From contig JAPOXV010000026.1 of the NCBI GenBank assembly GCA_026706935.1, forward strand, positions 153,721 through 217,720: a DNA stretch of 64,000 bases. The letters run 5' to 3'. The stretch is from Gammaproteobacteria bacterium (GTDB lineage Bacteria > Pseudomonadota > Gammaproteobacteria > Pseudomonadales > Azotimanducaceae). A program made the position numbers and the translations under genes. Each line of letters begins with the position of its first letter. The first letter of the stretch is position 1. Under the pieces are notes generated by a model that saw only the letters and a program-made list of their open reading frames with translations, ran no database searches and was not told where the DNA came from. Of the stretch, positions 35,584-43,767 are shown piece by piece.

Positions 35584-36888
35584 TCACTGTAACCGAAGAT
35601 TGTTCTGAAGCACTCCACTAATCACATAGGTAGACACATTGAAGTGATCCGCCGCCTCATTACGTCGCTCTTCGCTTCGATCGCCACTAAGAAAATCTTC
35701 TAACGCATCAAAAGGCGCCAACAATTCCGCTGCGAATGCTCGTTGTGCCTTTTGTCGGTACGTGTATGCCTGTGTCGCAGGTAGTAACGCGTCGTCAATA
35801 CCGTTATCGAACAAACGGTCCGCGACTAACCGTGCCACATCAAACCTTCGTCCGGTTTCCCATCTTGAACGCATGGCGATGCGGAATTTGCTAGACTCGT
35901 CCTTAATTACGAACGACAACTTATCTGATGACCTAGACGTCGTTGAGATGACATTCTGGCTTGTACCAGCCATACTCGCCAACCGAGTGTTACCGATTGG
36001 TTGACCATTAAGACGTTCGCTATGTCGTACGGCGTGGGCCGTCGCCACACCGATTCGCCATGCGTCACATTCGCCCCAAGATTGAATATTCGAATTCGAC
36101 TCCAAGCGAATTGCGTCATCAATTTTTCCATCAAAGCCAACCCTTCTGGCCGCCTTCGAGACATCCTTTGCTCGTGAGATACTGTTGTGACGCGTATTCG
36201 CGTCAGCCGCCAATTCGGCAACAGCGTCATTTCCGAGCCGTCTCATATCGTCAATACTGCTCTGAATGTCCTTCTCGTTCGCTTCACCAGGGTCGTAACC
36301 TAACATCGCCTCGATTCGACGCAAGGTTGACGTTTTTGAATCACCGATCTCAGTCTGCAACTTATCCCAAGAGTCATGTAGACTAGGTTTTGACGTACTG
36401 GATTTGAATTTTGTCAGTTCAACGACGTTGCTAAGAAACGACTGCACCGCTTGTAAGTACTCTTCAAGATCAACCACTTGCGTCTTGTCAGGGCCGACAT
36501 AGCGAAATGCTCTTGCGCCGGAGTCTTGCGACGCTACAGTCGTTAGAGTCATTCTTAATCCGTCGGAAACCAACAGGATATTCGGCCACACATATCCTTC
36601 GCCGATCGTCGACATTCGATGGGCTAAATCCCAACCCATTGTTGTATTTTCGAGATCATCGTCTAGTGAGGGTTCATATGCGAGGCGCCACCAATTGCGT
36701 ACTAACCAGTCCGCTACGTGATACCCCGGTACATATGGCCCTGGCAGGAGCTCGTTGCTACCGAGAGCGACTCCTTCTGATGCGACGGATTCGTTGACTA
36801 CGACACTAAACTGACCAAAAGTCGCTCTCTCCTCCCTCGTACCTACATCTAGAGAAGAAGGTGAAAGTTCGAACCGAAGACTATTCAT
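35584..36888 (-). CDS. ImmA/IrrE-like protein without HExxH, second gene of a coupled pair
   Basis: 434 residues from the ATG at 36888, which overlaps the stop of the 137-aa gene as ATGA; the longer frame from 36921 is less likely. The C-terminal third resembles the ImmA/IrrE peptidase region: RWETGRRFDVARLVADRLF, then YRQKAQRAFAAELLAPFDALEDFLSG and EAADHFNVSTYVISGVLQNNLRL. In active members the first part would carry the zinc-binding HExxH; here it reads RFDVARLVAD, without it. The N-terminal two thirds (GYHVADWLVRNWWRLAYEP..., WPNILLVSDGLRMTL) are not recognised. ImmA/IrrE proteins often act with regulators in defence or mobile elements. This one probably binds rather than cleaves. Confidence 0.72.
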   Translation of the reverse strand: MNSLRFELSPSSLDVGTREERATFGQFSVVVNESVASEGVALGSNELLPGPYVPGYHVADWLVRNWWRLAYEPSLDDDLENTTMGWDLAHRMSTIGEGYVWPNILLVSDGLRMTLTTVASQDSGARAFRYVGPDKTQVVDLEEYLQAVQSFLSNVVELTKFKSSTSKPSLHDSWDKLQTEIGDSKTSTLRRIEAMLGYDPGEANEKDIQSSIDDMRRLGNDAVAELAADANTRHNSISRAKDVSKAARRVGFDGKIDDAIRLESNSNIQSWGECDAWRIGVATAHAVRHSERLNGQPIGNTRLASMAGTSQNVISTTSRSSDKLSFVIKDESSKFRIAMRSRWETGRRFDVARLVADRLFDNGIDDALLPATQAYTYRQKAQRAFAAELLAPFDALEDFLSGDRSEERRNEAADHFNVSTYVISGVLQNNLRLQ

Positions 36889-37298
36889 TGGTTCCTCTTT
36901 CGCCATTCCTTTACTAGCCACTTGTGGAGACCGTCGTCTTTACTCAGCCGATAGCCATGATAGCGCAATCCATCGTTGCCCAATTTAGCCTCATATACCT
37001 CTCCTTCCTCGTCGATAGCCCATGCGTATTTAGGCGGATGCGCATCGTCTCGACGATCCGAGACCATGCCCAATTCAAATGCGCGTTTTAACAACCGATT
37101 CGCTTCCTCTGCTGGAATAATCCGAACGTCATCACATAGTGACTTTGTGGGTCGGGGACTAATCGCGGGTGTCAAACCGTAGTCTGACGCTTTTGATTTG
37201 TGATGTGCACTTCCTTCATACGACGTCTCCCTAGAAAAAGTGCGCAATTCTTCCTTCGAGAAGGAACCAACCTTGAGCGGTCGGCGGTTGACTGACAA
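36885..37298 (-). CDS. protein of unknown function, first gene of a coupled pair
   Basis: 137 residues starting with TTG at 37298. No family is recognised. The N-terminal third is basic and Ser/Thr-rich, perhaps flexible. The remainder looks folded: DVRIIPAEEANRLLKRAFELGMVS, a strand-rich stretch YAWAIDEEGEVYEAKLGNDGLRYHGYRLSKDD, and the tail LHKWLVKEWRKRN. The last part suggests binding of a charged partner. Its stop overlaps the start of the 434-aa gene (ATGA), so the two products are probably made in fixed proportion and act together. Divergent from lgt. Confidence 0.68.
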   Translation of the reverse strand: MSVNRRPLKVGSFSKEELRTFSRETSYEGSAHHKSKASDYGLTPAISPRPTKSLCDDVRIIPAEEANRLLKRAFELGMVSDRRDDAHPPKYAWAIDEEGEVYEAKLGNDGLRYHGYRLSKDDGLHKWLVKEWRKRNQ

Positions 37299-37670
37299 TC
37301 TGTACCTCGTCCAAGCTTGTTTTAGTCACGACGACTGAATGCGTTTTACCGACCATTGTCACGCAAATTCCATGTCGCTTCGGAACAAAGGCTGGCAATG
37401 ATAGGTACATAAAACCGACGAAGCATGACAGATTTAATCGCGGTTCTATTTAGCGACGCGCCAACAATTCGTGTTCCGCGGAATCAAACACAATACCCGG
37501 AACGAGATCAATAGAAATCCAGAGCTTCTCCGAGCACTTTAGCAAAATATCACGAACGATATAACGGGTCCAATATACCTATATTCCGAAACTAACGAGC
37601 TGTCACACTAACAAGCAGACCGTAAAATCAATGCGGTAATCATTCGTTCGCAGAACTAGATCTTCTAGAT
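37299..37670. other. 372-base intergenic region between divergent genes
   Basis: This stretch separates the TTG-started 137-aa gene (minus) from the TTG-started lgt gene (plus). It must hold both promoters, but I see no convincing -35/-10 pair, terminator hairpin, tRNA or ORF of note. It is noticeably A+T-rich near 37550-37650. It also marks the right boundary of the accessory stretch that separates ptsP from lgt. Confidence 0.4.
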
Positions 37671-38507
37671 TTGAACTACCCGATCATTGATCCGGTTCTC
37701 GTGGATTTCGGTTTTTTCGCAATCCACTGGTACGGCTTCATGTATCTGCTCGCGTTCGCGACGTACTGGTTGTTGGCTTACATCCGGATTCGCAACCAGC
37801 GGATTTCATGGAACATCGCACAACTAAACGATGCGTGTTTCTACATGGTGCTGGGTGTGATCATTGGGGGGCGAATCGGTTACGCGCTGTTCTATGGTTT
37901 CGAGCAATTCCTCGAGGAACCAATCTGGTTATTCCGAATCTGGGAAGGCGGGATGTCGTTTCACGGCGGTCTGCTTGGTGTCATCGCGGGATTGTTCCTC
38001 TGGTGCAAACTTAATAAGCATGGGTTTTGGCCCACGATGGACACGGTCGCTCCGTTTGTACCACTCGGATTAGGACTCGGTCGAATTGGGAACTTCATCA
38101 ATACGGAGTTGCCAGGAAGAGTCACCGATTCAGCGCTTGGCGTCCACTTTCCGTGTTTCAGCGTCGTGGACCATAACTTCCTTTGCACCGGTCAATTCGA
38201 AGATGTAACCCGTCACGTTTCGTCGCTTTACCAAGCCTTTGCTGAAGGTGTGGTTCTGTTTGTTGCACTGTGGCTTTTCTCAGCGAAACCGCGCGAAACG
38301 GGTCAAGTCGCTGGCCTTTTTCTGCTTGGATACGGCGTATTTCGAATCGTGACCGAGTTTTTCCGTCAGCCGGATCCGGAATTAGGATTTATCCTATTTG
38401 CCGCGTTGTCCATGGGTCAATTGTTGAGTTCGCTGATGGTCGTCGTTGGGATCGTGTTGCTACTGCCAATGTCCACTAAATATCTACAAGGGAGAACCCA
38501 TTCTTGA
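37671..38507 (+). CDS. lgt: prolipoprotein diacylglyceryl transferase
   Basis: 278 residues, an inner-membrane enzyme that attaches diacylglycerol to the lipobox cysteine of lipoproteins. It has about seven hydrophobic segments. The family signature [17 protein letters not shown] is at ~residues 138-154, with HWYG near the N-terminus, [11 protein letters not shown] and a late [15 protein letters not shown]. The start is TTG at 37671, giving the normal N-terminus. Its TGA stop overlaps the TTG start of thyA (TTGA). Confidence 0.95.
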   Translation: MNYPIIDPVLVDFGFFAIHWYGFMYLLAFATYWLLAYIRIRNQRISWNIAQLNDACFYMVLGVIIGGRIGYALFYGFEQFLEEPIWLFRIWEGGMSFHGGLLGVIAGLFLWCKLNKHGFWPTMDTVAPFVPLGLGLGRIGNFINTELPGRVTDSALGVHFPCFSVVDHNFLCTGQFEDVTRHVSSLYQAFAEGVVLFVALWLFSAKPRETGQVAGLFLLGYGVFRIVTEFFRQPDPELGFILFAALSMGQLLSSLMVVVGIVLLLPMSTKYLQGRTHS

Positions 38508-39301
38508 AGCAGTATCTTGAGTTGCTCGAGACGATTCTTACAGACGGTGTACCTCGTAGCGATCGAACGGGTGTCGGTACACGCTCGATCTTCGGGTACC
38601 AGTTCCGCTGTGATTTAGAAAAAGGCTTTCCGTTACTCACCACCAAACGCGTGTTTTTCAACGGCGTCGTCCATGAATTACTGTGGTTCTTGAGCGGCAG
38701 CACCAATGTCCGAGATTTACAAGAGGTCGACGTCCACATCTGGGATGAATGGGCTGACGAACGCGGTGAACTTGGACCGGTTTACGGGTACCAGTGGACG
38801 CAATGGCCCGATCCGGGAGGAAGTGGCGTCATCAACCAGATTGAAAAAGTAATTCGATCTATTCGAGAGGAACCACACTCTCGTCGTCATATCGTTTCAG
38901 CCTGGAATGTGGCGGATATCGACAAAATGCGCTTACCGCCCTGCCACGCGTTATTCCAGTTTTACGTTGTAAATGGACGTCTAAGTTGCCAGCTCTATCA
39001 ACGAAGTGCCGATATCTTTCTTGGGGTGCCTTTCAACATCGCCAGTTACGCACTCTTAACGCACTTAGTGGCTCAAGCCACTGGTCTGCAACCGGGCGAA
39101 TTCATACACACCTTTGGTGACGCGCACCTTTACAACAACCACGTATCTCAAGCCGAAAGGCAATTGCGTCGTCAGCCTCGCGCGTTGCCGCACTTGGTTG
39201 TGAATCCGGACATCGCCGATATATTCGAGTTTACGTTCGACGATATCGAACTCGAAAACTATCGTCCACATCCTGGCATTCGAGCACCCATAGCCGTTTA
39301 G
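38504..39301 (+). CDS. thyA: thymidylate synthase
   Basis: 265 residues. It methylates dUMP to dTMP using 5,10-methylene-tetrahydrofolate. The catalytic Cys147 is in [34 protein letters not shown]-like [33 protein letters not shown] and [11 protein letters not shown]-like [10 protein letters not shown] are all standard. The TTG start overlaps the lgt stop, and AAGGGAG at 38489-38495 is a good ribosome binding site. The product (dihydrofolate) is recycled by the next gene. Confidence 0.96.
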   Translation: MKQYLELLETILTDGVPRSDRTGVGTRSIFGYQFRCDLEKGFPLLTTKRVFFNGVVHELLWFLSGSTNVRDLQEVDVHIWDEWADERGELGPVYGYQWTQWPDPGGSGVINQIEKVIRSIREEPHSRRHIVSAWNVADIDKMRLPPCHALFQFYVVNGRLSCQLYQRSADIFLGVPFNIASYALLTHLVAQATGLQPGEFIHTFGDAHLYNNHVSQAERQLRRQPRALPHLVVNPDIADIFEFTFDDIELENYRPHPGIRAPIAV

Positions 39302-39305
39302 CGAA

Positions 39306-39812
39306 TTGATCGTTTCCCTGATCTACGCGATGACGCGAAATCGGGTCATCGGGCGCGATGGCGGACTGCCTTGGAGTCTGCCCGATGAAATGGCACACTT
39401 CCGAAAAACGACCCTTGGTCATCCCGTCATCATGGGCAGAAGAACCTTCGACTCGATGAATCGCAAACCGCTACCTCTACGTCGAAACATCGTAATGTCA
39501 AGAAGCAAATGGGAAGCCCAAGGGATCCGCCGAGCGATCGACCTTAACACGGCGCTTAGTTACGCAAGCGAAGATGGCGCAGACGAGTGTTTCATCATTG
39601 GCGGTTCAGTGATCTACGAGGCAGCACTGCCAGTCGCAGATCGTCTTTACGAGACAATCATCGACGCAGAGATCACCGGTGATGTGTATTTCCCCACCTA
39701 CGACGTGGACGCTTGGCTAGAAGTCTCGCGTACTCACCATGCCGCTGACAAACGCCATGAACACGCGTTTGACATCATCGTTCGCGAACGCGTTGAGGCA
39801 GAAGCCGCCTAG
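39306..39812 (+). CDS. folA: dihydrofolate reductase
   Basis: 168 residues. It reduces dihydrofolate to tetrahydrofolate with NADPH. Conserved marks are MIVSLIYAMTRNRVIGRDGGLPWSLPDEMAHFRKTT, GHPVIMGRRTFDSM, LPLRRNIVMSR and CFIIGGSVIYEAALPVADRLYET. The acidic substrate residue is Asp27 in LPDEM. The TTG start four bases after thyA gives the normal N-terminus. With lgt and thyA this makes three consecutive TTG-started genes. Confidence 0.95.
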   Translation: MIVSLIYAMTRNRVIGRDGGLPWSLPDEMAHFRKTTLGHPVIMGRRTFDSMNRKPLPLRRNIVMSRSKWEAQGIRRAIDLNTALSYASEDGADECFIIGGSVIYEAALPVADRLYETIIDAEITGDVYFPTYDVDAWLEVSRTHHAADKRHEHAFDIIVRERVEAEAA

Positions 39813-39815
39813 CTT

Positions 39816-40973
39816 CTAAGGTGTCGCCAAGTGCTTCTCAAGCACTGCACGGTCAATTTCCAGACCCAAACCAGGTGTCGTTGGTAGCTCGATAAATCCA
39901 TCCGCGAACTTGATCGGTTCGACAAACAAATCCTCATGCAACGGACCGCCGTTGTACTCCTGAATCATGAAGTTGGGCGAACACGCATCCAACTGAACCG
40001 CAGCAGCAGCAGCGACCGGACCGACATACATGTGTGGGGCGATCATCGCGTAGTGCGCTTCAGCGATCGAAGCAATCTTCTTCGATTCTAGGATGCCGCC
40101 GCACTGCCCTACGTCCAGTTGGATGATCTGGGCCGCCTGCTTTTCGATCAGCTCGGCGAAGTCGTACTTAGTTACCAAGCGCTCACCTGAAGCGATCGGA
40201 ATGCTGGTATGTGCGGCAACTCGCGCCATCTCATCCACGTTCTCAGGTGGGACAGGCTCTTCAAACCACATTGGATGGAACTGTTCGAATACATCTGCGA
40301 CGCGTATGGCGCCTGAGGTCGAGAACTGCCCGTGGGTGCCAATGCCGACTTCAAGCTCATCCCCTACGGCATCGCGGATGCACTGAAAGATCTTCGCGGC
40401 GTGATTGATGGTCTTAAGCGTGAAATCGCGCGGCAATGGGTAGAGCGGCATAAACGGATCTAGTTTGCACGCACCATTCCCTTCCTCAATCAGTTGCGCG
40501 GCTACTTCACCTGCCTTCTCCGGGTTCTCCCAAATGCCTTCCGCTGGCATGTAGGCGTAAGCCTTGATCTTCTCGTGGTACCGTCCACCTAGCAACTCAT
40601 AGATGGGCTGACCGGTTGCCTTACCGACGATATCCCAACACGCCATTTCGATGGCACTTAGCGTTGGCGTCATGAACAGACTTGGGTGCCGATAGTCGTG
40701 TCTTGAGCCATAAATCCGCTGCCACATTGCTTCGATATGGAACGGGTTCTGTCCGACGAGGAATTCGTCGACGAGCTCGTGAAAGAGTTTGATCTGAGAC
40801 TTCAGGCTACTCGCGTGTCCGGTCGGGCGCTCCCCGATGCCGACGATACCTTCGTCGGTGTAAAGTTCGAAGAAGAGGAATTGGCGTCCGCCTCGGTAAG
40901 GTGAGACGTTATCGACAAGGTAATGTCTTGCTTCGGTAATCTTCATGGGGTTCTTATAAGTGATGTTGCTCAT
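39816..40973 (-). CDS. DgoD-like enolase-superfamily protein with a substituted metal ligand
   Basis: 385 residues of the mandelate racemase/muconate lactonizing group, closest in pattern to acid-sugar dehydratases such as D-galactonate dehydratase. Barrel landmarks are LSAIEMACWDIVGKATGQPIYELLGG, WFEEPVPPENVD (Glu238), IASGERLVTKYDF (Glu264) and IAPHMYVGPV (His314). Relative to E. coli DgoD the spacing of His214, Glu238, Glu264 and His314 is exact. The first metal ligand (Asp183 in DgoD) is instead Gly212 in GIGTHGQ, codon GGC at 40338-40340. The Lys pair is KLD rather than KxK. Either Mg2+ binding is altered or the subgroup has a different chemistry. It converges with folA. Confidence 0.85.
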   Translation of the reverse strand: MSNITYKNPMKITEARHYLVDNVSPYRGGRQFLFFELYTDEGIVGIGERPTGHASSLKSQIKLFHELVDEFLVGQNPFHIEAMWQRIYGSRHDYRHPSLFMTPTLSAIEMACWDIVGKATGQPIYELLGGRYHEKIKAYAYMPAEGIWENPEKAGEVAAQLIEEGNGACKLDPFMPLYPLPRDFTLKTINHAAKIFQCIRDAVGDELEVGIGTHGQFSTSGAIRVADVFEQFHPMWFEEPVPPENVDEMARVAAHTSIPIASGERLVTKYDFAELIEKQAAQIIQLDVGQCGGILESKKIASIAEAHYAMIAPHMYVGPVAAAAAVQLDACSPNFMIQEYNGGPLHEDLFVEPIKFADGFIELPTTPGLGLEIDRAVLEKHLATP

Positions 40974-41146
40974 ACGCCAATCTCGTCGCAGATGAGCAAG
41001 CGAAGCATTCTAAGTACGACATTAACACTTTAAGAGCGATACTGTTCTCTTTCCGTTTCATTTGAGAAGCACGTGTAGGATCTACTGAGTGAACATTTGA
41101 TATCGACTTTGAGCGTCTTTGGCGAGTATCCTCCAGATAGAAACAG

Positions 41147-41722
41147 TTAATTAGGGGAAAGGACCATCAATCCGAAGTTTTGTATCACACTCATCTTACC
41201 GATCGTCGGTTGCTCACAGAAAACAATAACGTTAAACGTTTCTAAGTCACGCGCATTAGGCACTTTGAGTCCGTCTGCGCCCATGAATGCACACGCTTCG
41301 GCAATCTGTTGAGAGCGAGCATACTCACGGCGATGTTCAAGGTAACTTAACTGGCCATATTGTTCGGTTTTTAAACCCAATTCTGCTAGTTCGGAGACGT
41401 TTGCGAACTCTACTACGCAGCTTAACTCAATCTCTAGCTCGTAAATCTCATACCGTACCTTCGATGGTGGGAACGGCTGCCCTTGATAGAGATGAAATCG
41501 ACGTTCGGCGATCGCACCCGATCTAGATTCTGATGTGTATAGCACATCTAACGTTCCATCGTCCCATCGTCCACCAGAACGCGAGCACGTGAGTGGATCC
41601 GCACCTTCGCGTACTGAACGCCAAACACTTCGTATGAAAGGTTTTTGCGGCAGTTTCTCCAGAGCATCTAACAACGCCTGGTCGCGAATATTGGGATGGT
41701 GTCTGCGTTTCGGCTGGTGCAT
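41147..41722 (-). CDS. RES-domain toxin (NAD+-degrading family)
   Basis: 191 residues. RES toxins deplete NAD+ by phosphorolysis or hydrolysis. The defining Arg, Glu and Ser are visible: the Arg in FIRSVWRSVREG, followed by CSRSGGRWDD, then YTSESRSGAIAERRFHLYQG with the Glu/Ser region, and NARDLETFNVIVFCE late in the chain. The gene follows the Xre antitoxin gene by two bases and is the last gene of a three-gene operon. It looks full length and intact. Confidence 0.88.
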   Translation of the reverse strand: MHQPKRRHHPNIRDQALLDALEKLPQKPFIRSVWRSVREGADPLTCSRSGGRWDDGTLDVLYTSESRSGAIAERRFHLYQGQPFPPSKVRYEIYELEIELSCVVEFANVSELAELGLKTEQYGQLSYLEHRREYARSQQIAEACAFMGADGLKVPNARDLETFNVIVFCEQPTIGKMSVIQNFGLMVLSPN

Positions 41723-41724
41723 AT

Positions 41725-42075
41725 TTAGATATATGCATCCGCATCCAATCTATCGAGAATCGCGATTACTTCCTCGGTTCGTTGATCATGAACCAGATCG
41801 ATGGCACGTTCGCCATCGAGCTGAGGGTGGCGCGCATAGAGCCATGCTCTCACTTCTTCGTTTCCGTAATACATACCGAGACGCATTACGACATACGATA
41901 GATCTGACATGATCAATTGAGTTTCAGGGTGGGGTGATTTTTGTCCATTACTCCATCGTGATACGGTAGCTTTTGAAACTCCGGTAAAGTTTGCTATGTC
42001 GGTCCCTTTTAAACCACCCAATTCTTGGAGACGCTCCAGGAATTGAACGACGGGTTTTGAGTTTGCTTGGCTCAT
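41725..42075 (-). CDS. Xre/MbcA/ParS-type antitoxin
   Basis: 116 residues. The N-terminal half is a helix-turn-helix (LGGLKGTDIANFTGVSKATVSRWSNGQKSPHPETQ). The C-terminal half is the toxin-binding domain of RES-Xre antitoxins (YGNEEVRAWLYARHPQLDGERAIDLVHDQRTEEVIAILDRLDADAYI). Such proteins neutralise the RES toxin and repress their own operon. Its ATG overlaps the stop of the upstream TIM-barrel-like gene (ATGA), and its stop is two bases before the toxin gene. The likely operator is the dyad at 43396-43420. Confidence 0.9.
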   Translation of the reverse strand: MSQANSKPVVQFLERLQELGGLKGTDIANFTGVSKATVSRWSNGQKSPHPETQLIMSDLSYVVMRLGMYYGNEEVRAWLYARHPQLDGERAIDLVHDQRTEEVIAILDRLDADAYI

Positions 42076-43379
42076 GTTCCGTTACTCTTGATTCTGTTCA
42101 TCGAAGTCTTCACTCGGATCGGTGATCGAACAGCGAGTTTTAGTTCCCCCGCTAGGATTTCATAGGCACGGCTCATCCGTTCGGTGTGCTGGTTTGATCT
42201 TGCCAACTTTCGGTCTAGTGTATCGTCACCTGTCTTGAGTTTCGCAAGGTCACGCGCCTTCCTCTCCGCATCCTGCATCGTCGTATTTACAAAGTGCATA
42301 GCGCGTCTCGCATCCGGGACATTCGCGAGCTTCTCGATTTCGAGAGCCTGCTGCTTAGCGATATGCGCCCTATGATTTTTCAGCATCGATGCCAGTCCTT
42401 GAGGGCAACAATCTCGATCTCCACACGCAATAAGCCGTCTTCCCGCGTGAATCGCAGCGATCTTCTGAAATTCATCCGGCTTTAACGAAGTTGCAAGTCC
42501 AGGAATTGGTATGCGAGTAGGACGACCGAACGAACTACTTGCATTAGATGATTGGGTTTCGTCTGCCCAATGCCGAGTACTGAAACGCTGATACTCGCCA
42601 ATCCCTTGGGAAATACCGCCAACGACACCAAATGCCATCGCAGCCAACCCCACAAATCCGCCAACACAATCCAAGACAATCGGTAATCCCAAGTCGTGGA
42701 TACGCGCAATGCCGTGGAAGGTCCGAGCGACGACCAGTGGACCAGCGTCGTAACCGAATTCTGCCAGTCTACAGAATAGATTGTCGATCGGTAAATCTCG
42801 GAGCGGTCTGAGTTTTTCTTCAACATCCCTGCGTTCCGAAATTACCGCACGCGGCAATATCAGCGAGTAGTCAATCGCTATTGAGTTGCCGCCTTCACGG
42901 TCTAGCGCTTCACGGAGATAGGTAGTTGCCTCAATGTCGCTTAGAAATTTAGGATCATTCAGTCCACTTCGTAAGAAACGACTTGGACTTAACACGCCGG
43001 AAACGCCTAATTTCACGGCCGTCTGAGCGATATCTCGTATCAACTTTGAATGGGAACCAAGCGTGAAATCTTGATTTTTTAACGGGCGTGACTCAATTGC
43101 CCAAGGCGTCTTTCTGACTTTGCCTTTATAAGTACCTGCTTCACTGAGTTCCGCTATTTTCGTGTCAAGAATTACCTCTGCGCCGCTATCTCGCAGAGCG
43201 CCGATAAACGACTCTTGGCTTGACAGTACTGATGCGTCAACAATAAGCGCTTCACCAGGTAATCGACCCTCCGCTCGCAGATCCTGGAGACGTCGGTGCG
43301 CCTGATTGCCAACGCGGATCACAGAACCGAGAGACGATCGTAGCGGGGAACCCGGTATCGGAATGATCTCGGCTGGCAT
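42072..43379 (-). CDS. TIM-barrel-like protein of unknown function, first gene of the Xre-RES operon
   Basis: 435 residues, no named family recognised. A run of beta-strand/helix units suggests a TIM barrel: ALIVDASVL, AEVILDTKIAEL, VSGVLSPSRFL, SIAIDYSLILP, NLFCRLAEFGYDAGP, and LPIVLDCVGGFVGLAAMAFGVVGGISQGIG. A cysteine cluster follows (IACGDRDCCPQGLASM) and then a long charged helical tail. The barrel plus late cysteine cluster loosely recalls tRNA-guanine-transglycosylase-like proteins, but this is speculative. It has its own strong promoter and ribosome binding site, and overlaps the antitoxin gene (ATGA). It is therefore a built-in third component of this toxin-antitoxin locus. Confidence 0.75.
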   Translation of the reverse strand: MPAEIIPIPGSPLRSSLGSVIRVGNQAHRRLQDLRAEGRLPGEALIVDASVLSSQESFIGALRDSGAEVILDTKIAELSEAGTYKGKVRKTPWAIESRPLKNQDFTLGSHSKLIRDIAQTAVKLGVSGVLSPSRFLRSGLNDPKFLSDIEATTYLREALDREGGNSIAIDYSLILPRAVISERRDVEEKLRPLRDLPIDNLFCRLAEFGYDAGPLVVARTFHGIARIHDLGLPIVLDCVGGFVGLAAMAFGVVGGISQGIGEYQRFSTRHWADETQSSNASSSFGRPTRIPIPGLATSLKPDEFQKIAAIHAGRRLIACGDRDCCPQGLASMLKNHRAHIAKQQALEIEKLANVPDARRAMHFVNTTMQDAERKARDLAKLKTGDDTLDRKLARSNQHTERMSRAYEILAGELKLAVRSPIRVKTSMNRIKSNGT

Positions 43380-43395
43380 TTGGATTGACCTTTTT

Positions 43396-43431
43396 GTTTC
43401 AAATCATATATCATTGAAACATAAATGTCAA
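43396..43431 (-). promoter_or_regulatory. sigma-70 promoter with an overlapping dyad for the TIM-barrel/Xre/RES operon
   Basis: On the minus strand, TTGACA (43431-43426) and TATGAT (43408-43403) are separated by exactly 17 bases, a near-consensus promoter. A 7-bp inverted repeat, GTTTCAA (43396-43402) and TTGAAAC (43414-43420), brackets the -10 box. A repressor bound there would block transcription, fitting autoregulation by the operon's Xre protein. The start codon of the first gene is at 43379, with an AAGG ribosome binding site between. Confidence 0.75.
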
Positions 43432-43599
43432 TATCTAGTGCTCAGCGTTGCATTTCTCCAATCTGATTCAGCCCGCTTTTCAGCGGATTAGTACATGGAG
43501 CGATTGAAACAATGTACTGATCTCAACTGGGTGCACTACTTGGAATATTTGATTTCGGAAGGTGGCGTATTGCCTCGCTCAATGCGGATTAGTACCTGA

Positions 43600-43767
43600 T
43601 CACGTCCATTTACCCCATATCATCGATTTCGTCTCACACATTCGCGCGCGTAGTGAACACGGTACGAAGCGTGTATTACTCACCCCGATCTCGAACCACA
43701 TTTTCTGCATCTTCTCTACTGAGCCTACACTCAACCAGTTGCCTCGTTGGTCGCAAAGTCGCTTCAT
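43600..43767 (-). CDS. 55-residue ORF translationally coupled to the Nmad3 gene
   Basis: The TGA stop of the Nmad3 gene and the ATG of this frame overlap as TGATG (43769-43765), the classic coupling arrangement. The frame runs 55 codons to a TGA at 43600-43602. The product is basic (many Lys/Arg), with three cysteines and four tryptophans; recognisable stretches are GNWLSVGSVEKMQKMWFEIG and SNTRFVPCSLRARM. No family is recognised. It is the C-terminal partner of a two-gene unit and could be a small subunit or regulator. Its existence rests on the coupling and the protein-like composition, so it is tentative. Confidence 0.5.
   Translation of the reverse strand: MKRLCDQRGNWLSVGSVEKMQKMWFEIGVSNTRFVPCSLRARMCETKSMIWGKWT

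Noticed and set aside
35584-37298. Reading the 137/434-aa pair as a standard Xre-ImmA regulator pair
   Set aside because: No helix-turn-helix is evident in the 137-aa protein and the large protein lacks HExxH.
43483-43595. 12-base direct repeat GCGGATTAGTAC at 43483-43494 and 43584-43595
   Set aside because: Short, with no integrase or element between the copies; the second copy lies beside the end of the 55-residue frame. Not enough to call an attachment site.
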